From JBBROS01 sp038229135 (GTDB taxonomy: Bacteria > Pseudomonadota > Alphaproteobacteria > Acetobacterales > Acetobacteraceae), in contig JBBROS010000001.1 of assembly GCA_038229135.1 (NCBI GenBank), positions 62,001-126,000 on the forward strand: DNA of 64,000 nt, read 5' to 3'. The translations under genes and the position numbers were made by a program. This document shows, one piece after another, positions 26,103 through 35,173 of the stretch. The notes below the pieces were generated by a model. That model saw only the letters and a program-made list of their open reading frames with translations, made no database searches and was not told where the DNA came from. Positions within the stretch are counted from its first letter, which is position 1, and every line of letters starts with the position of its first letter.

Positions 26103-27635
26103 ATGCCCCCCTCGCCTCCCCGCCCCGTCATGCTCGTCATCCTCGACGGCTGGGGCTGGCGCGAGGATGCGGCGGACAACGCCGTGCGCCTGGCCCACAC
26201 CCCCACCTTCGACGCCCTCATGCAGGGCCCGCACGCCTTCCTCCGCACCTCCGGCCTCGACGTCGGCCTGCCGCCCGGGCAGATGGGCAACTCCGAGGTC
26301 GGCCACCTCAACATCGGGGCCGGCCGCGTGGTCATGCAGGACCTGCCGCGCATCGGCCTCGCCATCCAGGACGGCAGCCTCGCCCGCAACCCGGCGCTCC
26401 TGGCCCTCATCGAGGCACTCCGGGCCAGCGGCGGCGCCTGCCATCTGATGGGCCTCGCCTCCCCGGGCGGGGTCCACGCCCACCAGGACCACGCCGCAGC
26501 CCTTGCCCGCATCCTCGCCGACGCACGCATCCCCACCCACGTCCACGCCTTCACCGACGGCCGCGACACCCCGCCCCGCTCCGCCGCCGACGACCTCGCC
26601 CGCCTCGCCGCCGCCCTGCCGCAAGGCACCAAGGTTGCCACCGTCAGCGGCCGCTACTACGCGCTCGACCGCGACCAGCGGTGGGAGCGGGTGGAGCGCG
26701 CCTACCGCGCCATCGCCGACGGGCAAGGCCCGAGCTTCGCGGATCTGCCCAGCGTCATGGACCACGCCTACGCAAGCGGCGTGACCGACGAATTCGTCAT
26801 CCCCGCCGTCGTCGGCCCCTACGCCGGCATGAAGGACGGGGACGCCATCCTCTGCTTCAACTTCCGCGCCGACCGCATCCGCGAGCTGCTGGCCCCCTTT
26901 CTCGAGCCCTCCTTCGCCGCCTTCGCCCACCGCACCATCCACCTCGCCGCCGCCGCCGGCCTCACCCGCTACAGCGACGCGCTGGCCCCCTACATGGCCG
27001 CGCTGTTCCCGCCGCAGCCGCAGGACCGGATCCTGGGCGAGGTGGTGTCCGACGCCGGGCGCACGCAGCTGCGCATGGCCGAGACGGAGAAATACCCGCA
27101 CGTCACCTACTTCCTGAATGGCGGCCGAGAGGTCAGCTTCCCCGGTGAGGACCGCATCGTGGTGCCCTCCCCCAAGGTCGCCACCTACGACCTGCAGCCC
27201 GAGATGTCCGCCCCCGAGCTCACCGACCGCGCCGTGGAGGCCATCGGCACCGGGCGCTACGACCTGATCGTGCTGAACTACGCCAACCCGGACATGGTGG
27301 GGCACACGGGCAGCCTTCCCGCCGCCATCCGCGCCGTGGAAACGGTCGATGCCGGCCTGGGGCGCATCCGCGCCGCCATCCGTGCCCAGGGCGGCGCCCT
27401 GCTGGTGACGGCCGACCACGGCAACGCCGAGCTGATGCGGGACCCGGCCACGGGCGGCCCGCACACGGCCCACACCACGAACCCGGTGCCCGTCATGCTC
27501 GACGCGCCCGCCGCACCCGCCTTGCACGATGGCCGCCTCGCCGACCTGGCGCCCACGCTGCTGGCGCTCATGGGCCTGCCCCAACCAGGGCAGATGACGG
27601 GACATCCGCTCACCAATCGTGAGCCGGGCGCTTAG
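26103..27635 (+). CDS. gpmI: 2,3-bisphosphoglycerate-independent phosphoglycerate mutase
   Basis: 510 residues, cytosolic glycolytic enzyme interconverting 3- and 2-phosphoglycerate with two Mn ions. VMLVILDGWGWRED opens the phosphatase domain, GQMGNSEVGHLNIGAGR holds the phosphorylated Ser64, and the transferase domain has GVHAHQDHAAAL, HAFTDGRDTPPRSA and SGRYYALDRDQRW. The C-terminal metal motifs NPDMVGHTGSL and TADHGNAE are intact. The ATG at 26103 follows AGGAG; earlier in-frame starts add a low-complexity tail. Full length for the family. Confidence 0.97.
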   Translation: MPPSPPRPVMLVILDGWGWREDAADNAVRLAHTPTFDALMQGPHAFLRTSGLDVGLPPGQMGNSEVGHLNIGAGRVVMQDLPRIGLAIQDGSLARNPALLALIEALRASGGACHLMGLASPGGVHAHQDHAAALARILADARIPTHVHAFTDGRDTPPRSAADDLARLAAALPQGTKVATVSGRYYALDRDQRWERVERAYRAIADGQGPSFADLPSVMDHAYASGVTDEFVIPAVVGPYAGMKDGDAILCFNFRADRIRELLAPFLEPSFAAFAHRTIHLAAAAGLTRYSDALAPYMAALFPPQPQDRILGEVVSDAGRTQLRMAETEKYPHVTYFLNGGREVSFPGEDRIVVPSPKVATYDLQPEMSAPELTDRAVEAIGTGRYDLIVLNYANPDMVGHTGSLPAAIRAVETVDAGLGRIRAAIRAQGGALLVTADHGNAELMRDPATGGPHTAHTTNPVPVMLDAPAAPALHDGRLADLAPTLLALMGLPQPGQMTGHPLTNREPGA

Positions 27636-27647
27636 CGCCCCTGGCGC

Positions 27648-28850
27648 ATGTGGCGGGCGCTGAGCCTCTTGCTCCTGCTGGCCGGGGCCGCCCACGCCCA
27701 ATCCCGCCCGGACCCGCGCCTGCTGGAGGCCGAACGGGCCCGCCAGCAGGCTGAGGCCGCCGCCCAGCGGGCCTCGGCCGACGCCCGCGCCGCTGCCACG
27801 GAAGCCCAGCGCCTCGCCGAGCGCCGCGTCCTCGCCGCAGCCGGGCTCCGCACCGTGGAGGCTGAAGTCGCGCGCCGGGCCGAGGAGGTCGCTACCCTCG
27901 AGGCCGCCCGCGCCGACTCCGCCGCCCGCCTGGCCGCCCGCGCCGCCGCGATCGCTCCGCTGCTCCCGCTGCTCCAGCGTCTCGCGGCCCGGCCGGCCGA
28001 GACGCTCCTGGCCGCACCCGGCCCGGCCGATGAGACGGTCCGCGCCCTGATCGTCCTGCGTGGCCTGACGCGCCGCCTGGGACGGGAGGCCGAGGCGCTC
28101 CGAACCGACCAGGCCGCGCTCGACGCCCGACTGGAGGCGCTGGCCGACGCCACCCCCCGCCTCCGCGCCGCCCTGGCCACCCAGGCGGCGGAGGCCGCCA
28201 CGCTCGACACGATGCTCGCCCAGGCCCAATCCGCCCGGCAGCGCGCGGACGAGAGCGGCGCCGAGGCCCTGCGCCGCGTCGCCGCCGAAGCCGCCCGCGC
28301 CGACGGCCTTCGCGCCGCCCTCGCCGCGCTCGAGGCCGGCCGCGCCCGCGCCGAGGCCCAGGCGCGAGACGATGCCGCCCGGGCCGACCGCTCCCGCCAG
28401 GCCGACGCCGCCCAGGAGGCGCGCCGTCGCGAGGCCACCCTCGCCCGCCCCGCCGGCCCGGGACCCACGGCGCTCGTGCCCCCCGTATCGGGCACCGTCG
28501 CCCGCGCCTGGGGCGACAGCACCGACGCCGGGCCGGCAACCGGCATCACCTGGCGCCCGGGGCCGCAGGCCCGGGTCGTTGCCCCTTGCGCCGGCCGCGT
28601 TCGCTTCGCCGGGCCCTTCCGCAGCTTCGGCGCGCTCATCATCCTCGATTGCGGCGGCGGCTATGCCGTGGTGCTTGCCGGGCTCGAGAGGATCGACCTG
28701 CCCGCGGGGGCCGCCGTGCTGACGGGAGAGCCCGTCGGCATCATGCCCGCATGGCCCCCGGGCGGCGGCCCCCGCCCTGCCCTCTATGTCGAGCTGCGCC
28801 ACGATGGCCAGGCCGTGAACCCGGCCCCCTTCCTTCGCGGCCGCCTATGA
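27648..28850 (+). CDS. envC: EnvC-like murein hydrolase activator (degenerate LytM)
   Basis: 400 residues: signal peptide 1-18 (ALSLLLLLAGAAHAQ), a long Ala/Arg/Glu-rich coiled coil from about 20 to 270, and a C-terminal LytM/M23 domain from about 280. The domain keeps the fold blocks (VSGTVARAWGDS, VVAPCAGRVRFAGPF, AVVLAGLERIDL, LYVELRHDGQAVNP) but lacks the metal-binding HxH, as in EnvC proteins that activate amidases rather than cut peptidoglycan. It should act in the periplasm at division sites. It follows gpmI by 12 bases and is followed by ctpA. Confidence 0.92.
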   Translation: MWRALSLLLLLAGAAHAQSRPDPRLLEAERARQQAEAAAQRASADARAAATEAQRLAERRVLAAAGLRTVEAEVARRAEEVATLEAARADSAARLAARAAAIAPLLPLLQRLAARPAETLLAAPGPADETVRALIVLRGLTRRLGREAEALRTDQAALDARLEALADATPRLRAALATQAAEAATLDTMLAQAQSARQRADESGAEALRRVAAEAARADGLRAALAALEAGRARAEAQARDDAARADRSRQADAAQEARRREATLARPAGPGPTALVPPVSGTVARAWGDSTDAGPATGITWRPGPQARVVAPCAGRVRFAGPFRSFGALIILDCGGGYAVVLAGLERIDLPAGAAVLTGEPVGIMPAWPPGGGPRPALYVELRHDGQAVNPAPFLRGRL

Positions 28851-28983
28851 CCATCTCCGTGCAGGCGCCGAAAGCTCGCAGGCCCATTCCGCTTGCAGCC
28901 AGGGGCCAGGGCTGGTTTGCTCGTATGAAGACCGCTGAACCACCCGGCAGCCAGTTCACCGGGTGACACGAGGGATACCACGC

Positions 28984-30375
28984 ATGACGTTCCGCACCGG
29001 CCTGCTCCTGAGCGCTGCCTTCGCCGCCGGCCTCGCCATCGGCCCCGGCGCCCGGCTGATCGACCCCAACCACCCCGCCATCGGCCTCGACTGGCCCGTG
29101 GCCCACGCCCGCGCCCAGGGCGGCGGTAACGCCGAGACCTACCGCCTCCTCACCCTTTTTGGGGACGTGGTGGAGCGTATCCGGGCCGAATACGTGGAGC
29201 CGGTGAACGACCGCGAGCTGATCGAGAACGCCATCAACGGCATGCTCACGGGCCTCGACCCGCACAGCTCATACATGAACGCGAAGGCCTTCCGCGACAT
29301 GCAGGTCAGCACCAAGGGCGAGTTCGGCGGCCTCGGCCTCGAGGTCCAGAGCGAGAACGGCCTGATCAAGGTCGTCTCCCCGATCGATGACACGCCCGCC
29401 TTCCGCGCCGGCATGAAGACCGGGGACCTCATCACCATGCTCGATGGGCAGACGGTGCAGGGCCTGACCTTGACCGAGGCCGTCGACAAGATGCGCGGCC
29501 CGCCGGGCAGCACCATCCGCCTCACGGTCAAGCGCGAAGGCGTCAACACGCCCGTCGAAGTCTCGATGCAGCGCGAGGTCATCAAGATCCAGGTCGTGAA
29601 GTCCCGCATGGAAGGCGACGTGGGCTACGTGCGGCTGACCACCTTCAACGAGAAGACCGAAGAGGGCCTGCGCCGCACCGTCACGGAAATGCGCCGCACG
29701 CCCGGCCTGAAGGGGTTCGTGTTGGACTTGCGCGGCAACCCGGGCGGCTTGCTGGACCAGGCGGTCAGCGTGAGCGACGACTTCCTCGAGCAAGGCGAGA
29801 TCGTCAGCACCCGCGCCCGCCACGCCGAGGAAAGCCAGCGCTGGAACGCGAAGGCCGGTGACATCACGGGCGGCCTGCCGGTGGTGGTGCTGATCAACGG
29901 CGGCTCCGCCTCGGCCAGCGAGATCGTGGCCGGCGCACTGCAGGATCATCGCCGCGCCGTGGTGGTCGGCCAGCGCAGCTTCGGCAAGGGCAGCGTCCAG
30001 ACCGTCATGCCGCTGCCGGGCAACGGGGCCATGCGCCTCACCACGGCGCGCTACTACACGCCGTCGGGCCGCTCCATCCAGGGCCTCGGCATCTCGCCCG
30101 ACATCGAGGTGGCCGCCACGCGCACGGAGGTGCCGCGCTTTGGGCCCGAGCGGGAGGCGGACCTGAACCACAGCCTGCGCAACCAGGGCGGCACGCAAGC
30201 CCCGGTGGGCGCGGCACCGCGCACGGACCTGCCACCCATCGCGCGCGATATCCCCAAGCTGCCGCCTGAAGGCTGGCCCACGTTCGACAACGCCAAGCCC
30301 GAGACGGACTTCCAGCTCAAGCAGGCGTTGGCGGTTCTGCAATCCATGGCCGGCCAGCGCCGCGCATCGCGCTGA
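28984..30375 (+). CDS. ctpA: C-terminal processing protease CtpA (S41)
   Basis: 463 residues with an N-terminal signal/anchor (TGLLLSAAFAAGLAIGPG). A PDZ domain covers about 100-190 (KGEFGGLGLEVQSENGLI). The S41 catalytic part has the Ser in GGSASASEIVAGALQD and the Lys in GQRSFGKGSVQTV. The ATG at 28984 is preferred over a GTG seven codons upstream. CtpA proteases trim periplasmic proteins, including murein enzymes, and its place after envC is conserved in alphaproteobacteria. Confidence 0.95.
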   Translation: MTFRTGLLLSAAFAAGLAIGPGARLIDPNHPAIGLDWPVAHARAQGGGNAETYRLLTLFGDVVERIRAEYVEPVNDRELIENAINGMLTGLDPHSSYMNAKAFRDMQVSTKGEFGGLGLEVQSENGLIKVVSPIDDTPAFRAGMKTGDLITMLDGQTVQGLTLTEAVDKMRGPPGSTIRLTVKREGVNTPVEVSMQREVIKIQVVKSRMEGDVGYVRLTTFNEKTEEGLRRTVTEMRRTPGLKGFVLDLRGNPGGLLDQAVSVSDDFLEQGEIVSTRARHAEESQRWNAKAGDITGGLPVVVLINGGSASASEIVAGALQDHRRAVVVGQRSFGKGSVQTVMPLPGNGAMRLTTARYYTPSGRSIQGLGISPDIEVAATRTEVPRFGPEREADLNHSLRNQGGTQAPVGAAPRTDLPPIARDIPKLPPEGWPTFDNAKPETDFQLKQALAVLQSMAGQRRASR

Positions 30376-30389
30376 GCAGGTTGGCGCAG

Positions 30390-31331
30390 ATGAGGGGCTG
30401 GCGCGCCCTCGGGCTGTTCTGGGTGACGCTACTCGCGCTGGTAGGCGGCGGTGCAGCCACTCTGCAGCGGCTCGGGCCCCTGCCGCACGCTGCGCCCGCG
30501 GTGGGGGAGCCGGTTGCGTTGGAACCGGCGCGGCACGGTGTGTCGCCTCCGGTTGCGGCGCTGCTCGAGCCATCGCGTTTCCCCCCGATGCAGCTCCCGA
30601 AGGTGGCAGCGGATGGGCGCAGGGCCGCCGCGGTGTATGCAGCGCCTGCCCCGGTGCTGCCTCCAGGCATGCCGCGAGTGGCCCTGCTCGTGGCCGGCTA
30701 CGGCATGGCCGAACGGGAGAGCCGGGCCGTGATCGATGAACTGCCGGCGGCCGTGTCGGTCGCCGTGTCGGCCTACGCCAGCGCGTCGGCCCTCGCCGAG
30801 GCCGCACGTGCCGCCGGGCACGAGCTGTGGGCGAGCGTGCCGATGGAATCGACCAACTACCCCCTCATCGACGCAGGGCCACGCTCCTTGCTCACCGGCG
30901 CCTCACCCGAAGACAACCGGATCAACCTCGAATGGGCGCTCAGCCGCACGCCCGGGGCGGTGGGCGCCACGGCCGCGTCGGACTCCACCCGCGGCGAGCG
31001 CTTCTCCGACATGGCAGGCGCGTTCGGCCCGGTTCGCGACGAGATCGCCCGGCGAGGCCTGCTCTTCCTGGACGCCCGTGCCGGCCGCGGCAGCGCACGC
31101 GCCCCGTTCTCCCGCCAGGTCGACATCGTGCTCGACGACCCGCTCTCCCGCGCCGAGTTCGAGGCCAAGCTCGTGGCCATGGAGCGGATGGCGCGCGACC
31201 GCGGTGCGGCGCTGGGCCTCGTGGCCCCTCCTCGGCCGTTCACCACCGAGCGCCTTGCCGCCTGGATCAAGACCCTCCCCGACAAGGGCATCGCCCTGGT
31301 GCCGGTAAGCGCGCTGCCGGAACGGCCATGA
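30390..31331 (+). CDS. Divergent polysaccharide deacetylase family protein
   Basis: 313 residues, family DUF610/YibQ. An N-terminal hydrophobic anchor (LGLFWVTLLALVGGGAATL) precedes a Pro/Ala-rich linker, and the deacetylase-like barrel starts at PRVALLVAGYGMAERES. ELWASVPMESTNYPLIDAGP, the variant of the usual LH/E-lines, and SRQVDIVLDDPLSRAEFEAK fit the family; typical metal His residues are missing, as in other members. ATG at 30390 is used; TTG at 30381 is possible. It overlaps rppH by 4 bases (ATGA). Role unknown, probably envelope-related by context. Confidence 0.88.
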   Translation: MRGWRALGLFWVTLLALVGGGAATLQRLGPLPHAAPAVGEPVALEPARHGVSPPVAALLEPSRFPPMQLPKVAADGRRAAAVYAAPAPVLPPGMPRVALLVAGYGMAERESRAVIDELPAAVSVAVSAYASASALAEAARAAGHELWASVPMESTNYPLIDAGPRSLLTGASPEDNRINLEWALSRTPGAVGATAASDSTRGERFSDMAGAFGPVRDEIARRGLLFLDARAGRGSARAPFSRQVDIVLDDPLSRAEFEAKLVAMERMARDRGAALGLVAPPRPFTTERLAAWIKTLPDKGIALVPVSALPERP

Positions 31332-31816
31332 CCGATCTCCCCTATCGGCCAAACGTCGGCGCCGTCCTGTTCGACCGGCGCGGCAAGGTGTTCGTCGCCC
31401 GCCGCGCCGACCTGCCCAACGCCGAAGGCGCTCCGGGTGGCTGGCAGCTTCCCCAGGGCGGCATCGACGCGAACGAGGATCCGCGCTTGGCCGTGCTCCG
31501 CGAGCTCGAGGAGGAGATCGGCACCGCCCGCGCCCGCATCATCGGCGAGCACCCCGAGTGGCTGCGTTACGACCTGCCGCCGGAGCTGCTCGGCCGCGCC
31601 CTCGGCGGCAAGTGGCGGGGCCAGGCGCAGCGATGGTTCGCCCTCCGCTTCGAAGGCAAGGACGCCGACATCCGGCTCGACCTCGATCCGCACCCGGAGT
31701 TCGATGCGTGGCGCTGGGCCGACCTCGAAGACCTCCCCGGCCTCGCAGTTGGCTTCAAGCGCCCGATCTACGACGTGCTCGTACTGTCCTTTGCGGAATT
31801 TGCCTCACCGGGCTGA
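31328..31816 (+). CDS. rppH: RNA pyrophosphohydrolase RppH (Nudix)
   Basis: 162 residues. The Nudix box spans residues 44-66, GGIDANEDPRLAVLRELEEE followed by IGT. The N-terminus YRPNVGAVLFDRRGKVFVAR, GGWQLPQGGID, and the later WRGQAQRWFALRFEGKDADI and EFDAWRWADLEDLP are diagnostic of RppH. It removes pyrophosphate from 5' triphosphorylated RNA and triggers decay. The start overlaps the previous stop as ATGA. Its last 49 bases overlap the convergent DUF4169 gene. Confidence 0.96.
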   Translation: MTDLPYRPNVGAVLFDRRGKVFVARRADLPNAEGAPGGWQLPQGGIDANEDPRLAVLRELEEEIGTARARIIGEHPEWLRYDLPPELLGRALGGKWRGQAQRWFALRFEGKDADIRLDLDPHPEFDAWRWADLEDLPGLAVGFKRPIYDVLVLSFAEFASPG

Positions 31817-31989
31817 TCGAGGCGCGCCTGGTCGAGCGTGCGCTCCGCCTTGATCGCGGTGGCCTCGGCCGCGACCCGCTCGGCCCGCGTGCGGCCATGC
31901 AGCGCACGCGCCTCCGACGCAGCCTGCGCCGCGCCCACCCGCGCCACCTGCCGTCGCACCCGGCGCAGGTTCACCAATTCAGCGGTCAT
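31768..31989 (-). CDS. DUF4169 family protein
   Basis: 73 residues, all predicted helix and rich in Ala/Arg/Glu. AELVNLRRVRRQVARVGAAQ followed by RTRAERVAAEATAIKAERTL is the DUF4169 pattern (short alphaproteobacterial proteins of unknown role). The ATG at 31989 lies inside the end of the upstream small frame, and the last 49 bases overlap rppH on the other strand. Such proteins usually sit near ribbon-helix-helix or SspB genes, which are not seen here. Confidence 0.8.
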   Translation of the reverse strand: MTAELVNLRRVRRQVARVGAAQAASEARALHGRTRAERVAAEATAIKAERTLDQARLDQPGEANSAKDSTSTS

Positions 31990-32191
31990 CGGGGGGAATG
32001 TCCAGACAGCGTCCCCCAAGCAACCGCGCGTTGATCGGCGAAGCCAGGTGAACCTGGCTTCGGGCGACCGCCTCTGTCCCGCCCGTCGTCTCGGCTGGCT
32101 GCGACCCGTCAGACTCCCAGCGCAACGCCAGGCGCTCTTCCCCAACCAGGAACCCCTCGCCCGACATTGCCTGCTGCCTCGCGCTGCTCAT
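31979..32191 (-). CDS. Possible small protein of unknown function
   Basis: A 70-codon frame from ATG 32191, fitting exactly between mtnP and DUF4169 and overlapping the DUF4169 start by 11 bases. The product (GEGFLVGEERLALRWESDG near the start) is not recognised. Third codon positions are mostly G or C, which is compatible with coding but is expected by chance in this genome. No strong ribosome site. Kept as tentative because it fills an otherwise empty 236-base gap in an operon. Confidence 0.3.
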   Translation of the reverse strand: MSSARQQAMSGEGFLVGEERLALRWESDGSQPAETTGGTEAVARSQVHLASPINARLLGGRCLDIPPDDR

Positions 32192-32225
32192 GGTCCGGAC
32201 GATACCAGCCCGCCCCGTCTCAGTG

Positions 32226-33110
32226 CTACCGCGCCAGCACGCGCCCGGCGACCGCGTCGAGCTTCGACAGCAGCGCCGGATCCCGCACGGCAGGCGCGGT
32301 GACCAGCGCGTGCTCCAGCGCCCGGTCACAACCTGCCCAACACAGCCCGCGCATGGCGCCCAGCATTGGAACTACAGCCTTCACCAGCGCCCGCGCCCGC
32401 TCGGCGTTTTCCTGCATTACCTTCACGACCGCATCCACCGTCACGGCGTCATGCGCCTCATGCCAGCAGTCGAAGTCGGTCACCATCGCAACCGTCGCAT
32501 AGCAAAGCTCCGCCTCGCGCGCGAGCTTGGCCTCCGGCATGTTCGTCATGCCGATCACGCTGCAGCCCCAGCTCCGGTAGAGGTGGCTCTCAGCCCGCGT
32601 GGAGAATTGCGGCCCCTCCATCACCAGGTAGGTCCCCCCTCGGTGTATCGGCAGCCCGAGCCCCTTTCCGGCTGCCTCGAGAGCGTCCCCCAGCCTCGGG
32701 CAAACCGGGTCTGCCACCGACACATGCGCCACGCAGCCTGCCCCGAAAAACGACTTCTCGCGCGCGAAACTACGGTCGATGAACTGGTCCACGATCACGA
32801 AGTCGCCCGGCGGGCGGTCCTCCCGCAAGCTCCCGACTGCAGACAATGAAAGCACGTCCGTCACACCCGAGCGCTTCAGCGCATCGATGTTGGCCCGGTA
32901 GTTGAGGTCCGTTGGGCTAACCCGGTGGCCCCGCCCGTGCCTCGGCAGGAAAACACACTGAACACCTTCCAGCACGCCGAACAGCAACTCGTCCGACGCT
33001 TCGCCCCAAGGCGTTTGAACCCGGCGCCACTCGGCCGCCTCGAGCCCCGCGACATCATACACGCCGGACCCGCCGATGATCCCGATCACCGGCGTAATCC
33101 GGTCGTCCAT
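32226..33110 (-). CDS. mtnP: S-methyl-5'-thioadenosine phosphorylase
   Basis: 294 residues. Phosphorylase PNP/MTAP family II: VIGIIGGSGVYDV at the start, FLPRHGRGHRVSPTDLNYRA for phosphate binding, MEGPQFSTRAESHLYRSWG, the purine/ribose site VIGMTNMPEAKLAREAELCY, and MVTDFDCWHE, with the Asp-x-Asp-type segment typical of MTAP. It cleaves methylthioadenosine to adenine and methylthioribose-1-phosphate. It begins 2 bases after the petC stop on the same strand, so it is probably read from the petABC transcript. Confidence 0.96.
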   Translation of the reverse strand: MDDRITPVIGIIGGSGVYDVAGLEAAEWRRVQTPWGEASDELLFGVLEGVQCVFLPRHGRGHRVSPTDLNYRANIDALKRSGVTDVLSLSAVGSLREDRPPGDFVIVDQFIDRSFAREKSFFGAGCVAHVSVADPVCPRLGDALEAAGKGLGLPIHRGGTYLVMEGPQFSTRAESHLYRSWGCSVIGMTNMPEAKLAREAELCYATVAMVTDFDCWHEAHDAVTVDAVVKVMQENAERARALVKAVVPMLGAMRGLCWAGCDRALEHALVTAPAVRDPALLSKLDAVAGRVLAR

Positions 33111-33112
33111 GG

Positions 33113-33871
33113 TCAGTGCACGTCTTTCCAGATCTTCTTCTTCACCGCGTAGGTCAGCCCGGCCATGAGCGTTAGGAACAGCACGGCCTTCACCCCCATC
33201 CGCTTCCGCGCCTCCATCTCCGGATTGGCCGTCCAGGTCAGGAACGTCGTCACGTCGCGAGACATCTGCTCCACGGTCGCCTTCGTGCCGTCGGCATACG
33301 TCACCTGCCCTTCGTTGAGCGGCGGCGGCATGGCGAGCTGCTTCCCGGGGAAGTAGATGTTGTAGTATTGCCCCGCCGGCACGGTAACGCCTGCCGGCGG
33401 ATCCTTATACCCGTTCAGCAGCGCATGAACGTAGTTGGACCCATCCTCCCGCGCCTTGATGATCAACGACTGGTCAGGCGGCAGCGCCCCACCATTCGCC
33501 GCCCGTGCCGCCTTCTCGTTGGCATGCGGCGATTTGAACTTGTCCGACGGCAACCCCGGACGGTCGATCGGCTGTCCGCTATCGTCCGTGCTCCCACCGA
33601 TCTGCACGGCAGCGGCGATGGCCTTGACCTGCTCGGCGTTCAGCCCGATCCCCGAAAGATCGCGATACGACAACAGCCGCATCGAATGGCAGTTGGCGCA
33701 GACCTCCTTGTATACCTGGAAGCCACGCTGCGCCGACGCACGGTCGAACGTCCCAAACGGCCCGTCGAAGCTCCACTTCTCTTTGGGGATCTTGATGACG
33801 TCATGGGCCTGCGCAAACGCGGGGGCCGCAGCGGCGAGCACGAAGCACGCCGCCAGGATCAACGCACGCAT
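33113..33871 (-). CDS. petC: Cytochrome c1 (bc1 complex)
   Basis: 252 residues with a Sec signal (LILAACFVLAAAAPAFA, cleaved before QAHD). Haem motif CANCH at 58-62, RLLSYRDLSGIGL after it, the axial Met in KQLAMPPPLNEGQVTYADGT, and a C-terminal membrane anchor VLFLTLMAGLTYAVKKK. It transfers electrons from the Rieske protein to soluble cytochrome c in the periplasm. Start: GTG-ATG tandem, with ATG 33871 sharing a base with the petB stop; the GTG one codon earlier is possible. Confidence 0.96.
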   Translation of the reverse strand: MRALILAACFVLAAAAPAFAQAHDVIKIPKEKWSFDGPFGTFDRASAQRGFQVYKEVCANCHSMRLLSYRDLSGIGLNAEQVKAIAAAVQIGGSTDDSGQPIDRPGLPSDKFKSPHANEKAARAANGGALPPDQSLIIKAREDGSNYVHALLNGYKDPPAGVTVPAGQYYNIYFPGKQLAMPPPLNEGQVTYADGTKATVEQMSRDVTTFLTWTANPEMEARKRMGVKAVLFLTLMAGLTYAVKKKIWKDVH

Positions 33872-35163
33872 CACGGCTTCTCCATCGGCTTGGCCGTGGC
33901 ACCAGCCGGCAACGGCCCGCCGCCCCCGCCCGGTGGCCCGATCACACGCCGAACCACCGGGCTCGAGATGCTCTCAGGCAGCGGCAGAGGCTTCTCGAGC
34001 TTGCCCAGGATCGGCAGCAGCACCAGGAAGTGCAGGAAGTAGTAAGCGGTGGCCACACGCCCCAGCACGACCCAGATCCCTTCCGGCGGCTTCCCGCCCG
34101 CAAGCCCGAGCACGAACAACGACACCACCAGGAGCACCATCAACTGCCGGTAGATCGGGCGGAACCGCGAGCTCCGCACCGGCGATGTGTCGAGCCAGGG
34201 CAGCGCGAACAGCACCAGGATCGAGGAGAACATCAGCACGACGCCGCCAAGCTTGTTCGGCACCGAGCGCAGGATCGCGTAGAACGGAAGGAAATACCAC
34301 TCCGGCACGATGTGCGCCGGCGTCACCAGCGGGTTGGCCGGAATGTAGTTGTCCGGGTGGTTCAGGAAGTTCGGCGCAAAGAACACCAGGGCCGCGAAAA
34401 CGAGCAGGTAGACGCACACGCCCACGCTGTCCTTCACCGTGTAATACGGATGGAATGGCAGCGTGTCCTGCGGGGTCTTCACATCGATACCCAGCGGGTT
34501 GTTCGACCCAGTAATGTGCAGCGCCACGATGTGCAGGAACACGACGCCCGTGATCATGAACGGCATCAGGTAGTGGAGGCTGAAAAACCGGTTCAGTGTC
34601 GCATTGTCCACGCTGAAGCCGCCCCACAGCAGGGTCACGATGTAGTCGCCCACGACCGGGATGGCCGAGAACAGGTTGGTGATGACCGTCGCACCCCAAT
34701 AGCTCATCTGGCCCCAGGGCAGCACGTAGCCCATGAACGCGGTCGCCATCATCAGGAGGAGGATGACCACGCCGAGCATGAACAGCAGCTCGCGAGGCTT
34801 CTTGTAACTTCCGTAGTAGAGCGCCCGGAAGATGTGGATATACACGACGATGAAGAACATCGACGCGCCGTTGGCGTGCACGTAGCGGAGCAGCCAGCCG
34901 TAGTTCACATCGCGCATGATCCGCTCGACGCTGTCGAAGGCGCCGGTCGTGCTCGCGTTGTAATTCATCGCCAGGAACACGCCGGTCGCGATCATGATCA
35001 CGAGGTTGATCATCGCGAGCGCGCCGAAGTTCCAGAAATAGTTGAAGTTCTTTGGAGTCGGGAACGACCCGTACTCCTTCTGCATCATGGTGAACAGCGG
35101 CAACCGCGTGTCCACCCAGTTGATGACGGGGTTCGTGAATTCGCTTTTGTGCAGGCCGGCCAT
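33871..35163 (-). CDS. petB: Cytochrome b (bc1 complex)
   Basis: 430 residues, eight membrane segments. The two haem-ligand pairs are in spans 2 and 4 (WLLRYVHANGASMFF and LPFMITGVVFLHIVALHITG), the Qo motif is HIVPEWYFLPFYAILR, and LPWGQMSYWGATVITN follows span 3. It oxidises ubiquinol at Qo and reduces at Qi. GAGGAG lies upstream of the ATG at 35163. The C-terminal end has a Pro/Gly-rich extension after the last span (VIGPPGGGGGPLPAGATAKP). Confidence 0.97.
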   Translation of the reverse strand: MAGLHKSEFTNPVINWVDTRLPLFTMMQKEYGSFPTPKNFNYFWNFGALAMINLVIMIATGVFLAMNYNASTTGAFDSVERIMRDVNYGWLLRYVHANGASMFFIVVYIHIFRALYYGSYKKPRELLFMLGVVILLLMMATAFMGYVLPWGQMSYWGATVITNLFSAIPVVGDYIVTLLWGGFSVDNATLNRFFSLHYLMPFMITGVVFLHIVALHITGSNNPLGIDVKTPQDTLPFHPYYTVKDSVGVCVYLLVFAALVFFAPNFLNHPDNYIPANPLVTPAHIVPEWYFLPFYAILRSVPNKLGGVVLMFSSILVLFALPWLDTSPVRSSRFRPIYRQLMVLLVVSLFVLGLAGGKPPEGIWVVLGRVATAYYFLHFLVLLPILGKLEKPLPLPESISSPVVRRVIGPPGGGGGPLPAGATAKPMEKP

Positions 35164-35173
35164 CGTCAGCTCC

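Noticed and set aside
26058..28802. 914-codon minus-strand frame across gpmI and envC
   Set aside because: Shadow of two well-identified genes in a conserved cluster; composition skewed to Gly/Ala/Arg.
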